Part shown: in pieces, positions 29,901 through 40,777 of the stretch
Position numbering within the stretch: position 1 is the first letter of the stretch
How the letters are laid out: each line of letters starts with the position of its first letter
NCBI GenBank assembly: GCA_020975725.1
Contig: QXJR01000013.1
Coordinates: forward strand, 124,001-188,000
Source of the DNA: Picocystis sp. L7
Lineage: Eukaryota > Chlorophyta > Picocystophyceae > Picocystales > Picocystaceae
DNA: 64,000 bases
Direction: 5' to 3'
Position numbers and translations under genes: made by a program
Notes under the pieces: model-generated
Database searches by the model: none
The model's input: only the letters and a program-made list of their open reading frames with translations
What the model was told of the DNA's origin: nothing

Positions 29901-32900
29901 CTTGAACTAGAGCAGCCTTGAGGCGCTGGAACGCGTCCTCTTGAACCTCAGTCCAGGAGCCAACGAAGTCTCCTTTAAACGCCTTTCTATTGATGTCCGA
30001 AAGAGGAGCAGCAAGAGTGGGGAAGTCCTTAATGAAGGAGGAGTAGTAATTGCACAAGCCTAAGAAGCTTTGATTCTCCTTGATGCTAGTTGGCCGGGGA
30101 AAGTTCTCAATTTTCTCCACGAGACGCTTTTGCATCATCACTCGGCCATCGCCAATATGGAATCCGGCGTAGTCGAGGGCTTTCTTAAAGAGCGCCGTCT
30201 TCTCCTTGGCGAGCACGATATGCTCAGCCTTGCAGCGTTGGAAGAAAGCCTCGAGGTGATCCAAGTGATCAGCCTCTGACCCAGAGTGGATGAGGATATC
30301 ATCCATGTACGCCTTGGTGTTCGTCAAGGGCGACACGATGCGGTTCATCATGCGCTGGAAGATAGAGGGGGCGTTTGCCAGGCCCATCGGCATGACACGC
30401 CAAACGAATTGACCAAACGGCGTCACGCATGCTGTTTTGTATTGATCCTCGGGGGCCACAAGCATATTGTAAAACCCGTCTTTCACGTCAAAGGACAAGA
30501 AGAACTTCGAGGTGCTCAAGTCTAGGAGCAAGTCATCGATCAAAGGAAGAGGATATTTGTCCTTGATCGTGAGGTTGTTCAGCATGCGGTAATCAAAGAC
30601 AATACGGTATCGCCCATCCTTCTTCGGTATGAGGAGTACCGGGGCTCCAAATGGCGATCCGGGCGAATGCGCCATCTTGCCGTCTTTGAGTAACTGGTCG
30701 ATGAGCTCTCGACATGCCTTGGTCTTCTCCGGGGAGAGACGGATAGGTGGCCGACTTTTGGGACCGTCTTTTGCGACGTCCAAGGGTATGCGACACACCT
30801 CTCCCGACACTCGTTCGGGAGGCAAGGCAAAGCTTTCCTCTTTGCCTCGGAAGACCGATGCATATTTATGGAGGAGCTTGTCGAGCCGTTTCTTGCCTTG
30901 GGAGGTGAGAGAGTGATCTTCGGAGAGAGTAAGGCTAGCTATCCTTTTTCCGAGATCGTCCTCCTCATGTTCCAAGTCGGGTAGACGTTGGATGAGCACG
31001 AAAAGGCTACCTTCACGAGCCTTGCGGCTGGAACGTAGGATTTGGGCGGCTTCTTGCATAGAGCAGAATGCATCCATCCCATGCTTCGAGGCGAAGTTCG
31101 AATCGCCGCGAAGCTCATGCTTTCTCCCTTGATGGCGAAACGTCAGAACGTTCCTTGGGAACTCTAAGCTCGCGTGGAACGAGACCAGGAAGTCCATCCC
31201 CAACACCACGTCATAAGTATTGAGGGGACACACCGCAAAAGGCCTCTCGACCTTCTCCTTATCGATGGTGAAGGTCAAGTTCACGACCGGTGCCTTGTGC
31301 AACGTCTCACCAACGCCTAAGCGGTACGTCAGATTTTCTCGCTTGGGGGTGGATGTACGACCACTTGGGTCGGCTTGGCACACACGATCGTGGAAGCGAC
31401 AGCTTATGAAGTTGTGGGTAGCACCCGTATCGACAAAGGCTTTTGCCGATAACCCTGCTATGGAAAGCATCACGACCATGCTTGTGCATAGTCCCGAGCT
31501 AAACTCACATAGCGTACCGATGGTAGACGGGAGGTTCGCGCTCAACGGAGTCGGGTGAAGGGGAGAGTGAAACTCTCCCGGACTTAGTGGGAACTCTGGG
31601 GGTGCGTCCACCTTGGGAGTTTCCACCGGGACCGAAGTGTGCAGTGGAGGAGGGCAAGGATAGCGGTTTTCACAAGCACAATTATCCAAAGTCCTATTAC
31701 ATAGTGCACACTTGGGTGCTTCACGATATGTCGCACGGCAAGGGGGACTTACATGCGTCCTTTTCCTTTGCCTTGGCACGGACATAGTGAGCAACTCACC
31801 GTCAGTCATCAGGTTCGAGTCGTGGAGGGCCTCGTGGGTCTCCTCGGAAACTTCGCTGCTCCACAACCTACCTTTTTGTGCGGAGGTGCCTCGGCGGGTT
31901 TTCTTCTTGCCGCCGGGCTTGAAAGCTCGCTGATGCGGTGCCATCGGAGCTTGAGGAGGCGCTCCTTGGGGCCTTGTCCAACCTTGGGCGGCTTGGAGCT
32001 GCCCGAAGGTCAATGCCGAGGCTGGGATTTGCACCATGGCCTCCTGTGGCAACCCTTGGGGAGCCGGGGACGGAGCGTAACGAGGTTGGCCGCTTCCAGA
32101 CCCTGCCATTCGCGCATAGGTGGGACCCTTTGTGAGGGGTGGCATGAGAGGAGATTTTCCTTTGCCTTTACCACCTCCCTGATGCCCTTGGGGCTCGGAG
32201 GGGAGTTGCCCTTCGAAATGTTTCACCTCTCGGAGAAGTTGTTCCCCATTGACAATCTCCTGTCCCACTCTCTGAGCGTGACGGATATGATTGTCGAGGA
32301 GCCTCCCCAACTGTGGTCGGAGTTTGGCTCGAAACATAATCAAGAAGAATTGCTCCCAGAACCTCTTTTGGCCATCCGGGGTGCGCAAGGCACGGAGGAA
32401 TGGATCGGTGGATTCCATGGCCCCTTCAACTTCCTTGCGCATGCGCAAGTAGAAGTCCTCCGCACTCTCGCCTTGGCGTTGGTAGCCGCGGGCGAGCTCA
32501 AGGACACACTCCCATCCGACATCGTCAGGGTAGTAGTGTCGTCGCAACACACTTGAAAATTGTTTCCAAGTGGTTGGCGGATGGGCTTGAGTGGCCAATT
32601 TATAGAACCTTTGTGCGCTCCCTATGAGGTAGCGTGCGGCAAGCGCAACTTGCGCTTCTTCCTTGTCCGAATGACCGGAGGTGAAGTCTCGGACCGATTG
32701 AAGCCAATCCCTCAAGGAATGGCGGTCGAGTTTCGTACCGTCAAAGGTCGGAGGCAAGGGGAGTGTGGCGCGCGTGATCCTTTCGGGATCAAGGGCGGTC
32801 GCCGTAAGGGGGCGCATCTCATGCGGCTCCTCCACCACTCCAGCACGAACCAAGGCACGTTCAATGAACTTGTCGCGTGGTCCTTGGCTCTCCTCATGGA

Positions 32901-33355
32901 GAGGATCTACCAAAAGATCGAGCGCGGATTCTTGGAATGCCGATCGAGCCAGCTGAGTCAAGGACCCTTTCGGTTGCGACTCTCGTAGGAAGTCGAACAA
33001 GTCCATCGCACTGTTGAATAGCTTATGAGCCTCGGCTGGAGAGAGCGCGGCCATGCTACGCAAGCTCTCGCTGCGGTCTCTTACAAAGCCCGCAATCTCA
33101 CGTTGCCGCTCAAGCTCAATGCGTTCCCGCTCTTTCTCGATGGCCACCTCACGGTAGGCGAGCTCGTGTTCACAAAGCTTTTCGAGTCGGGCGAGGTCTT
33201 GCATCATGTGGGTGCGAGACCTCTGGATGGAGTGTTTCTTCTCTTCGGAGGTAGCAGTAGCTGCTCTCCGGGCGAGCAAACGGCACTCGCGGGAGTAGGA
33301 GTTTTTCAACTCCTTGACGGCTTGAAGCTCGTCGTCGGTGAGTCGACGTGGGTCG
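26494..33355 (-). CDS. Element A Gag-Pol region (part on the left of element B)
   Basis: This long frame encodes the retroviral-type parts of element A in order: a coiled-coil/gag domain (YRQ-type gag core with 'WLQSVRDFTSG' and 'FSSVLRRHYYP'), aspartic protease (AFVDTGATHNFIS), reverse transcriptase, RNase H, integrase with zinc finger and DDE core, and a C-terminal extension. The extension has WDLFASPNNAQCPAFFTR and LGNLWVHPPCCLI, a pattern also found at the end of DIRS/tyrosine-recombinase retroelements, where it is annotated as a Dam-like DNA methyltransferase. The last ~158 codons lie inside the 3' LTR. A read-through or single polyprotein layout is normal for the family. Confidence 0.85.
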
Positions 33356-33913
33356 TGTTGCGTTACGCGATGCTCAGGACTTACGAGAAGACGGAGGCGA
33401 CTTCGAGGAGAGGGTTGGGAGGCGTCGAGGCTGGTGGCGCACACCAAGTCGGCGCAAGTGGAAAGTGATTTTACATGTTGGGGTCTCGCTTAGGAGTACC
33501 CCTTTCGCCCCCCAGCCTTCGGGTTTGGAAAGGCGGCTGACAGCCTGTCACGCCCCGCCCTCGACGGGTAGACACGCTCTGGGGCGCGCACGTGGGTCCC
33601 ACGTGCGGATCCGACGGTTGTACGAGCCAGTTCGGTCGTCCAGGCAGTCTCGATAGTCCCTTCTCGAGACCTCGCCCCGGGGTGGTAGATATGGTGAGGA
33701 TCTTCTATCGAAAGTCCCGGGTTCCCAGTCGGGAGGCCCCGGGTACCCTGTCCGATAGTCCCTTACTGTGGTATCAAGATGTACCGGGGCGTCTCCCGTT
33801 GAATGGGGGTCTTTATCCCCATTCCCTTTGAGCAAGTATGCTGGAAGGTCGCGACCCTACTGAGGCAGGGTCAGGGGCTCGAAGGGGCCCTGTCCAAGCA
33901 CGGCTGTGCTACA
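33356..33913 (-). repeat. 3' LTR of element B
   Basis: This is the 558-bp terminal repeat with TG...CA ends (TGTTGCG to TGCTACA). It looks identical to the copy at 40220. It contains GC-rich inverted and repeated GATAGTCCCTT blocks (around 33651 and 33761) that may shape the promoter or poly(A) region. The GTCG duplication flanks the element. Confidence 0.93.
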
Positions 33914-33947
33914 CTCTCCTGGCTTCTGTCGTATCCATTGACACACA

Positions 33948-36900
33948 TTACTGGCTGAGGAAATCATAGACCTGACTCACTGGGTCATAAAGCATCGAAC
34001 GAACTTCTGCATGCGTGTGTTGGCTTTTATGCCCATCCGTCCACTGTATGGTGCAGGTTTGCTTCTTCACCTTGATAACCAGGCCCTGGTAGTATGCTTG
34101 ATTAGTCTCGGATATGTGGAAAAGCTGCTGCACAATAGCATTCAATAGTGTCTGCGGCGGCTTGAACGCTGGCCGTTTTCGGGTTTGCAGTGGTAATCGG
34201 GCGGAGGTCCAGGTATTAACAAGTATTGGGCTCGGGTATTGTAAGTAGATCTGCTGTTTGTGTGTTTTCACTGCCTCTTTGTTTTCATCACTGATACCCC
34301 TTTCTGGGATACAACCATTATTTTCCTCTAGACTGAGGAATTCATCCAACAAGTCGCTGGACTCGTCCACCCATACGTAGGGCGTTTCCGCAGAGTCTGT
34401 CTGTACCCAGTAACGGACCGGTTTCTGCGGGAAGTAGCGATAATCTCTCAGCAGATATCGACGAATGGTGATGGGTGGTTCCACCCTGCAATCTGGTGGC
34501 AAGCGGGCTGGCGAGTTTCCAATATTGTGTGGAGCAGGAAACAGCGTCAAGTCTGAATCAACCCACAAGGCTAGTCTGTCTGCATTGAATCTGTCCGAGT
34601 AGGGTGACTCTGGGGGGATATGTAATTTGTATGCCCCATTGCCCAGATCCTCCGCAATCGTAAATGGCCCCACATAGTAAGGATCCAATTTGTGTTTGTC
34701 CGTTGCTCCTTTCAGACCATACTGTACCTTGACCTGATCTCCTACTTTGAATGTTCGGGCAGGCAGGTTGGCAAGTTGGGCTTGCATCTTTTCGGCCTGT
34801 GCGCATAGGTGTTTAAGGATCTGCTTGTACACTGCTCGTTGTTTTTCCAGGAAGGAATGGATCCTCTCGTCATGAGTGGAGACCAGCTGAGAAACATTAG
34901 GTTCTGATAGGGTCAAGAGTTGTAGGTGCCAAGGAAGTCTGGAATGGCATCCGTACAAGGCGACAAATGGGGCTACTCTGGTGACCGCGTGCGCGCTGTC
35001 ATTGTACGCGTGTGCTGCAGCCTGTAAGTAATCATCCCAATTTCTGCGGTCATCACAAGTTACGCGCAACTGTTGGAGCAAAGTGCGATGCTGTCGCTCT
35101 GCTCCACCTTGCGACTGTGAGTGGTAAGGAGTACCTGTAACATGCTGGGTTCCGAGTGCTGCGCAAAAGGCCCGAAACAGCTGTCGGTATGCTGGCCCGT
35201 TATCTGTGTGTATGCGCTGTGGAGTATGAAACTTGTACACAAGTGCATCCATTATGCATTGGGCTTGGCGGAATGCGCTCCATGAAGTGTGTATGGGAAG
35301 GTAAATAGCATATTTTGTGAATCTGTCCACTATGGTTAGGACTCCATTGTGCCCTTTAGAGGTGAGGGGCAGTCCCTCCACCACATCCAAAACCACTGTG
35401 TGAAATGCATATGGGTAGAACCTTGTTTCTGGGAACAGAGGCTGTTGCGATGTGGTATTGCCTGGTTTTTGGAGTTGACAGGTGGGGCATTGTGAGACAA
35501 AGGCCTGCACGTGTCCCTTCATCCCCTTCCATGCAAAATGTCTTTTGGCAGTCATATAAGTGCGCTGAGCTCCAAAGTGTGATTGATCGTGTACCAGGTG
35601 GAGCAGGTCTTGTCGCAGTGCACGGTCCTCTGGTACCAGTACAACAGCGGGTCCTTCATAGGATCCCTGCTGGTTTGGTACTGGTTTATGAAACAACAAT
35701 CCATCGACGGCCCGAAGGTATGGAGGGGGGGCTTCCAGTTTCGCAGTATATTCTGAGTCCTTTTGGGCCGCTGAACGCAAGCGCTGTATGTATGATGCGG
35801 GTTGCGGTTCCGTAAGCGCGGACAGCACAGCAGTTGGCTTGCTTTGAACACACACAGTCTCTGCGAGACTGCGGCTAGCTAGCGGTCTAAGCGTTCCTGC
35901 GTGCTTCATGATAAGCAAATCCAGTAGATGGGCTATCCAGGCTACGGGGAAAGCATTACCGCACATCCGGTGTCGAGCGGCCTCCATTACCTTCAAGGCA
36001 GCGGTGTCCCCTACCTCCATGCCTGTAAGTCTTTCCTTTTCTGATATATTCAATGGACGGGCAGTCCCCTGGCAATCGTACACCCAGGTTGCCTTACTGC
36101 GATCGCTGTGTGAATTAACGGATGCCATCAAAGTGGGACACTTCTGGATTGGCTGCTTGAGGGAATCTGTGGGCGGTGAAGCGCCGTCCTCGAGGCATTC
36201 AGCCCAGGTCATAGGTAACCCAGGAATATGATGGACCTGGGAAATGGTTGGAAGGGAAGTCCAACAGTACCTCATGCGTTTCTGAGGGCAAAACAAGGAC
36301 AGGTCATGTAGTGTCGGTTCCCCAAACATTTCTGCAATTTGTAGGAAGTCTTCTTGTAGATGACCAGCAAAAGGGGTGCACTCAATAATGTAGTCAGGTG
36401 AACCCAGGCGGCAATGTATGTTGTGTACTGTGGTAAACAGCTCTCTTTCATCTCGTAATCCGTAACTAGGGTGCTGTTTTGATGTGTTTGCTTTTGAGAA
36501 GGGTTGGCAGGGCACTCCTGCTATTAGCACATCGATTTTTGGCAGTTTGCGTCGGTGAACCAGAGATCGGACATCGTTCCCATATCGAAAAATATCGGTA
36601 CGGGTGAACAGCCCTGGTCGGTCCAGGTGTATATCTGCGAATACCCGTTGAATGACCTGGCGGGCATCTTGTTCTAATTCCACAGCGATGTAATCGATCT
36701 GTATTGGGGACCCTGCGGGAAGCAGATGCCACAAGGCGCGCAGAACAGTCCCCATGCCTGCACAAAGATCCAATATTCTGATGAGCGGGTAGCCAGTCCC
36801 TAAGCCTTGTCGCGATAGGTAGTCTGCTGCTATGTTTTCAGGTCCAGGCCTGTATTCTACTGCAAAGGGAGCAAAGTATGCCAACTTCGCAACCCACCGT

Positions 36901-39170
36901 TGATCGCGCGGGCTCAGCTGTTCCGCAGACTTGGTTTGCAGATACATGCTGGCTTTGTTGTCTGTCAATACGGTGAAAGGTTGTCCAAACAGCAGGTGGC
37001 GCCAATGGTGGAGTGCATATACTATTGCACAGGTTTCCTTTTCAGCAGGATGGTAATTACGCTGTGCTGAGTTGAATTTCTTGGACCAATATTCCACTGG
37101 TAGCCAGTTGTTAGGAGTGGATTCTTGTAGCAGGACAGCACCCATGCCCAGGTCTGAAGCATCGGTTTCCACACGTATGGATCGATCTTCATCAAACAAC
37201 TGCAGAACAGGTCCTGAGGTAAGATGTTGTACCAAATTTTTAAAGGACTTCTCATGCTGATCCTTCCAATAGTGTTGAAAGTCATGCTTGTACTGTTTGC
37301 GCGTAAGCTCGGTGAGGGGCGCTGCGAGTTCCGCATAATTCTGCACGAAGCGCATATAGAACTGGCATAGTCCCAGGAAAGCCAGGTTCTGTTTGTGCGT
37401 AACTGGTCGGGGGAATTTACGGATGCGCTCTACCAGATGGTCAGCACAGCTGAGCTGTCCGCCTTGGATTTTGAATCCGACCCATTCCAAGGTCTGCTGG
37501 AAAAAGTGGCATTTGGAGTCTTTAAGTCGTATATCGTTATCCTGGCACACCTGTAGAAACTCTTCCAAATGTTGGAAGTGCTCCTGTTTGTCAGCAGAAT
37601 GGATCAATATGTCATCCATATATACTTTCAGGAAGGACAAGTTACCAAAGATGCGATTCATCATTCGCTGGAACATGGCCGGTGCGTTGGCCAGTCCCAT
37701 AGGCATGACCTTCCAAACGTAGCTCCCAAAAGGAGTTACTACCGCTGTCTTGTCTATGTCGTTGCGGTCCATAGGAATCTGATGAAATCCATCGAGCGCA
37801 TCTACGGAGGAAAATATGCAGGACTGTCCTAAATTCTGCAGATGATCGTCAATTCTGGGGAGAGGGTATCGGTCCTTAATGGTTGCTGCATTAAGGATGC
37901 GGTAGTCGAAAACGACTCTCCAACCTCCATCCTTCTTGGGGATGAGGAGTACCGGGGCACCCCAACTGGACCCGGCGCATATATCCATCTTCCCCGCATC
38001 CACATATTCTGTAAGTAGTTCTCGCAGGGCTTCCTGCTGCTGGGGCGAGAGCCGATAGTAGTTGCGATGCACCGGCTGTGTTCCAGGTTCCACATGAATT
38101 TTAAAGGACTCGCCTGGAGTTCGTTCTGCCGGTATATTCGTGCGTTTCTGGAAACACCTCTGGTGTTTCTCCAGTAATTTCTGTAAGCGCTGTTCCTCAT
38201 CAGAAGTGAGGTTGCAGGCATTGCTGAGGCGACTGCGGAACGCAGCGGTATCCAGTTCTTCAGCGGTGAGCTCATATGTGGTGTCCAGCGGCTGGACCAT
38301 CAGCAAGAGGCATCCTTCTGACGTAACAGCGTCAGGGACCTCTGAAGCAGGGACAATCAAATCAAGCTTGCGAGACTTGATAAAGGCAGTGTCGCCCTGA
38401 ACTCGGTGAGTTTTTCCTTGATGGTCCCTCAACTCCATGATCTGTTCCTGCCAATTCAGCTGCACTAAGAACTTGTGGCAAAAGTCTACACCAAGAATGC
38501 AATCAAAGGATTCAATGGGGGCTACCCCGAATTCGTGTTGCACCTGGAAGGTTCCAATGGTCAACTGGGCTTCAATGACATGGGCTCGATGCACTGCCGT
38601 TCCCACGGCTAGGCTGAAATTGAAGTATTGTCTTGTAGGTCTCCATGTGACGCGTAGGGGATCACTGCGTTGTAATTCCTCAAAGTATTCTCTGCTGAGA
38701 AAGGAGTTGCTGGCCAGGGTATCTACGTACGCCTGGGTTTTAAGTTCACTGGACCCTGCAGGTCCTATGTAGCCGTCCGCAGTAAGAAACTCACAGCGGG
38801 GTCGAGGATTCGGCGACGCTCGTAGAGGCACCACCTGGTCAGGATAAAGGTTGCTGAGGCAAGAAAGGTCTGACCATGCGTCTATTGATGATGCCTCTCC
38901 TGGCTCCATCCTGACAGCCTCTTCTGTCAGGAGGAGCCAATTCAGTTTTTTGGTATCATAGGCTTGGTTTGCTGGCAGTTCCGGGCATCGTGACCGTAAC
39001 GTCGGCACCTGATACACAAGGAATTGCTGGCGCATCGCTGCTGCTGGTCCGGGGTCAGTGTAGCTCCCAACGGCAAGTCCTGGAGTTCCTTTTGGAGCTC
39101 CACGATCCTTTTCTGGAGAGATTCTGGTAGGTCTCGGAACCTTTTTGCTGCGCGGCCGCTGGTGCTCCAC
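33948..39170 (-). CDS. Element B Pol polyprotein with embedded C5 DNA methyltransferase
   Basis: This is a 1740-residue frame. Order: aspartic protease-like region, reverse transcriptase (YMDDILIHS near 37600-37625), RNase H, DNA cytosine-5 methyltransferase (about 35890-36790), integrase with H2C2 finger and catalytic core, and a C-terminal SH3-like/chromodomain-position segment. Methyltransferase motifs: I (DLCAGMGTVLRAL), IV with the catalytic Cys (GVPCQPFSKANT), a Glu in the motif VI position (IIECTPFAG), VIII (QKRMRYCW) and X (GNAFPVAW). Ty3/gypsy elements bearing such domains are known from dinoflagellates and the charophyte Klebsormidium; this one fits that rare class. Confidence 0.92.
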   Translation of the reverse strand: MEHQRPRSKKVPRPTRISPEKDRGAPKGTPGLAVGSYTDPGPAAAMRQQFLVYQVPTLRSRCPELPANQAYDTKKLNWLLLTEEAVRMEPGEASSIDAWSDLSCLSNLYPDQVVPLRASPNPRPRCEFLTADGYIGPAGSSELKTQAYVDTLASNSFLSREYFEELQRSDPLRVTWRPTRQYFNFSLAVGTAVHRAHVIEAQLTIGTFQVQHEFGVAPIESFDCILGVDFCHKFLVQLNWQEQIMELRDHQGKTHRVQGDTAFIKSRKLDLIVPASEVPDAVTSEGCLLLMVQPLDTTYELTAEELDTAAFRSRLSNACNLTSDEEQRLQKLLEKHQRCFQKRTNIPAERTPGESFKIHVEPGTQPVHRNYYRLSPQQQEALRELLTEYVDAGKMDICAGSSWGAPVLLIPKKDGGWRVVFDYRILNAATIKDRYPLPRIDDHLQNLGQSCIFSSVDALDGFHQIPMDRNDIDKTAVVTPFGSYVWKVMPMGLANAPAMFQRMMNRIFGNLSFLKVYMDDILIHSADKQEHFQHLEEFLQVCQDNDIRLKDSKCHFFQQTLEWVGFKIQGGQLSCADHLVERIRKFPRPVTHKQNLAFLGLCQFYMRFVQNYAELAAPLTELTRKQYKHDFQHYWKDQHEKSFKNLVQHLTSGPVLQLFDEDRSIRVETDASDLGMGAVLLQESTPNNWLPVEYWSKKFNSAQRNYHPAEKETCAIVYALHHWRHLLFGQPFTVLTDNKASMYLQTKSAEQLSPRDQRWVAKLAYFAPFAVEYRPGPENIAADYLSRQGLGTGYPLIRILDLCAGMGTVLRALWHLLPAGSPIQIDYIAVELEQDARQVIQRVFADIHLDRPGLFTRTDIFRYGNDVRSLVHRRKLPKIDVLIAGVPCQPFSKANTSKQHPSYGLRDERELFTTVHNIHCRLGSPDYIIECTPFAGHLQEDFLQIAEMFGEPTLHDLSLFCPQKRMRYCWTSLPTISQVHHIPGLPMTWAECLEDGASPPTDSLKQPIQKCPTLMASVNSHSDRSKATWVYDCQGTARPLNISEKERLTGMEVGDTAALKVMEAARHRMCGNAFPVAWIAHLLDLLIMKHAGTLRPLASRSLAETVCVQSKPTAVLSALTEPQPASYIQRLRSAAQKDSEYTAKLEAPPPYLRAVDGLLFHKPVPNQQGSYEGPAVVLVPEDRALRQDLLHLVHDQSHFGAQRTYMTAKRHFAWKGMKGHVQAFVSQCPTCQLQKPGNTTSQQPLFPETRFYPYAFHTVVLDVVEGLPLTSKGHNGVLTIVDRFTKYAIYLPIHTSWSAFRQAQCIMDALVYKFHTPQRIHTDNGPAYRQLFRAFCAALGTQHVTGTPYHSQSQGGAERQHRTLLQQLRVTCDDRRNWDDYLQAAAHAYNDSAHAVTRVAPFVALYGCHSRLPWHLQLLTLSEPNVSQLVSTHDERIHSFLEKQRAVYKQILKHLCAQAEKMQAQLANLPARTFKVGDQVKVQYGLKGATDKHKLDPYYVGPFTIAEDLGNGAYKLHIPPESPYSDRFNADRLALWVDSDLTLFPAPHNIGNSPARLPPDCRVEPPITIRRYLLRDYRYFPQKPVRYWVQTDSAETPYVWVDESSDLLDEFLSLEENNGCIPERGISDENKEAVKTHKQQIYLQYPSPILVNTWTSARLPLQTRKRPAFKPPQTLLNAIVQQLFHISETNQAYYQGLVIKVKKQTCTIQWTDGHKSQHTHAEVRSMLYDPVSQVYDFLSQ

Positions 39171-40198
39171 TTTGGACGGTCCTCCGTGGGCGAGCGCTCC
39201 GGTAAGGCATGGACAGCAGCTGTAATTAGGGTCCGGTTGGCCTTATTTTCAGCAAGCCGGGGTTGACGATTGGTCATCCGTGACTTTTCGCGTTCCTGTG
39301 CCTCAACCTTGAGGGCGGTGGCAGTGATGCCCCAGGGAGAGATGTCCGGAACGCTGCCCACATCAACCATCAGTTGCATGTGCTGTTCTAGCTGGTTGCT
39401 GATGTTGTAAGGCAGTCCCATCCGTAGTTTAGTCGCGATGTCGCTCTCACTGACCGTCGGGCATGTAGGATCCTCGCTCATGTTGATTACGAAACTCAGC
39501 AACAACAAGCGATTCAAGAAGCCGATAACATTCTCTCTGTTTGTGCGGAGTCGCGCTCTCTGAAACTCTTTCCACGCGTCAGGACCTGGGTCTCGGCGCT
39601 GGAAGGTTTCCTTGAGGATCTTGAAGAGTGATATCAAATCACTCACTCTCTTGGGGTCTGACATAATGATGTTGTCAACCATGATTCTGGCTGTACCTTT
39701 CAAAGTCTGCAAGGCCAGAACCACCTGCTGAATGGGGTCCTTTGCGTAGCCCTGTACCCAGCAAGATACCTCGCGGTACCAATGGGTAAGGGCGTACGGG
39801 TCTTCAACAACCTCCAAGCCTGAGAAGTTGGAAGGTCGCGACAACGAGATGCCTTGCAAGCGTTGCGATTCCCCCATGGACTTGTAGAGCTTTGTAAGGC
39901 TCTGAAGACCTTCCTCATTCAGCGGTTGAACAACGACCGGCGGGAGAGCATTTTCTTCTTCTAGGAGAGGCTGATCTTCTTCGGAGGAACGGGCGTCTTC
40001 CGTCCCGTCCTCCTTGGTATCTTGAGGCACGTCCTCGAAAGGGGTGGTTTGAGTTCGTTGACGTTGTAGCTGACTTTCCAGGAGGCGCACTTGCTCTATA
40101 AGCGTGGCACGGGCCTGTTGCTCTCGTGTGAGCTCTTCTCGCAATCGTTGCATGCGAGTGGCAGTTCCCAACGGGTTCTCTTCTTCGCCGTCACTCAT
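38942..40198 (-). CDS. Element B Gag with zinc knuckle
   Basis: This is the Gag-type protein of element B, starting MSDGEEENPLG just inside the 5' LTR. It has an N-terminal coiled coil (RLREELTREQQARATLIEQVRLLESQLQRQ), a capsid-like helical core (HWYREVSCWVQGYA, then FKILKETFQRRDPGPDAW) and a CCHC zinc knuckle near the end (CIRCRRYGHDARNC). Its 3' end overlaps the pol frame in another reading frame, the common gag-pol arrangement. Confidence 0.88.
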   Translation of the reverse strand: MSDGEEENPLGTATRMQRLREELTREQQARATLIEQVRLLESQLQRQRTQTTPFEDVPQDTKEDGTEDARSSEEDQPLLEEENALPPVVVQPLNEEGLQSLTKLYKSMGESQRLQGISLSRPSNFSGLEVVEDPYALTHWYREVSCWVQGYAKDPIQQVVLALQTLKGTARIMVDNIIMSDPKRVSDLISLFKILKETFQRRDPGPDAWKEFQRARLRTNRENVIGFLNRLLLLSFVINMSEDPTCPTVSESDIATKLRMGLPYNISNQLEQHMQLMVDVGSVPDISPWGITATALKVEAQEREKSRMTNRQPRLAENKANRTLITAAVHALPERSPTEDRPKWSTSGRAAKRFRDLPESLQKRIVELQKELQDLPLGATLTPDQQQRCASNSLCIRCRRYGHDARNCQQTKPMIPKN

Positions 40199-40219
40199 GC
40201 TTTCGTAAAGCTTAGACAC

Positions 40220-40777
40220 TGTTGCGTTACGCGATGCTCAGGACTTACGAGAAGACGGAGGCGACTTCGAGGAGAGGGTTGGGAGGCGTCGAGGCTGGTG
40301 GCGCACACCAAGTCGGCGCAAGTGGAAAGTGATTTTACATGTTGGGGTCTCGCTTAGGAGTACCCCTTTCGCCCCCCAGCCTTCGGGTTTGGAAAGGCGG
40401 CTGACAGCCTGTCACGCCCCGCCCTCGACGGGTAGACACGCTCTGGGGCGCGCACGTGGGTCCCACGTGCGGATCCGACGGTTGTACGAGCCAGTTCGGT
40501 CGTCCAGGCAGTCTCGATAGTCCCTTCTCGAGACCTCGCCCCGGGGTGGTAGATATGGTGAGGATCTTCTATCGAAAGTCCCGGGTTCCCAGTCGGGAGG
40601 CCCCGGGTACCCTGTCCGATAGTCCCTTACTGTGGTATCAAGATGTACCGGGGCGTCTCCCGTTGAATGGGGGTCTTTATCCCCATTCCCTTTGAGCAAG
40701 TATGCTGGAAGGTCGCGACCCTACTGAGGCAGGGTCAGGGGCTCGAAGGGGCCCTGTCCAAGCACGGCTGTGCTACA
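40220..40777 (-). repeat. 5' LTR of element B
   Basis: This is the 558-bp terminal repeat on the upstream side of element B, matching 33356-33913. The right-hand GTCG (40778-40781) completes the 4-bp target duplication. Beyond it element A resumes. Confidence 0.93.

Larger units (their letters stand above)
33356..40777 (-). mobile_element. LTR retrotransposon B (Ty3/gypsy) carrying a cytosine methyltransferase, nested in A
   Basis: Element B is a complete-looking Ty3/gypsy element on the minus strand, with 558-bp LTRs (33356-33913 and 40220-40777) that start TGTTG and end CTACA, and a 4-bp target duplication GTCG (33352-33355 and 40778-40781). Between the LTRs are gag and pol in overlapping frames, as in families that use frameshifting. 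A DNA cytosine-5 methyltransferase domain sits between RNase H and integrase. The LTRs look identical, and it must be younger than A because it lies inside A. No breaks are apparent. Confidence 0.94.

Noticed and set aside
33913-39170. Element B methyltransferase considered as a host DNMT gene
   Set aside because: It lies inside one polyprotein frame between RNase H and integrase and within LTRs, so it belongs to the element.
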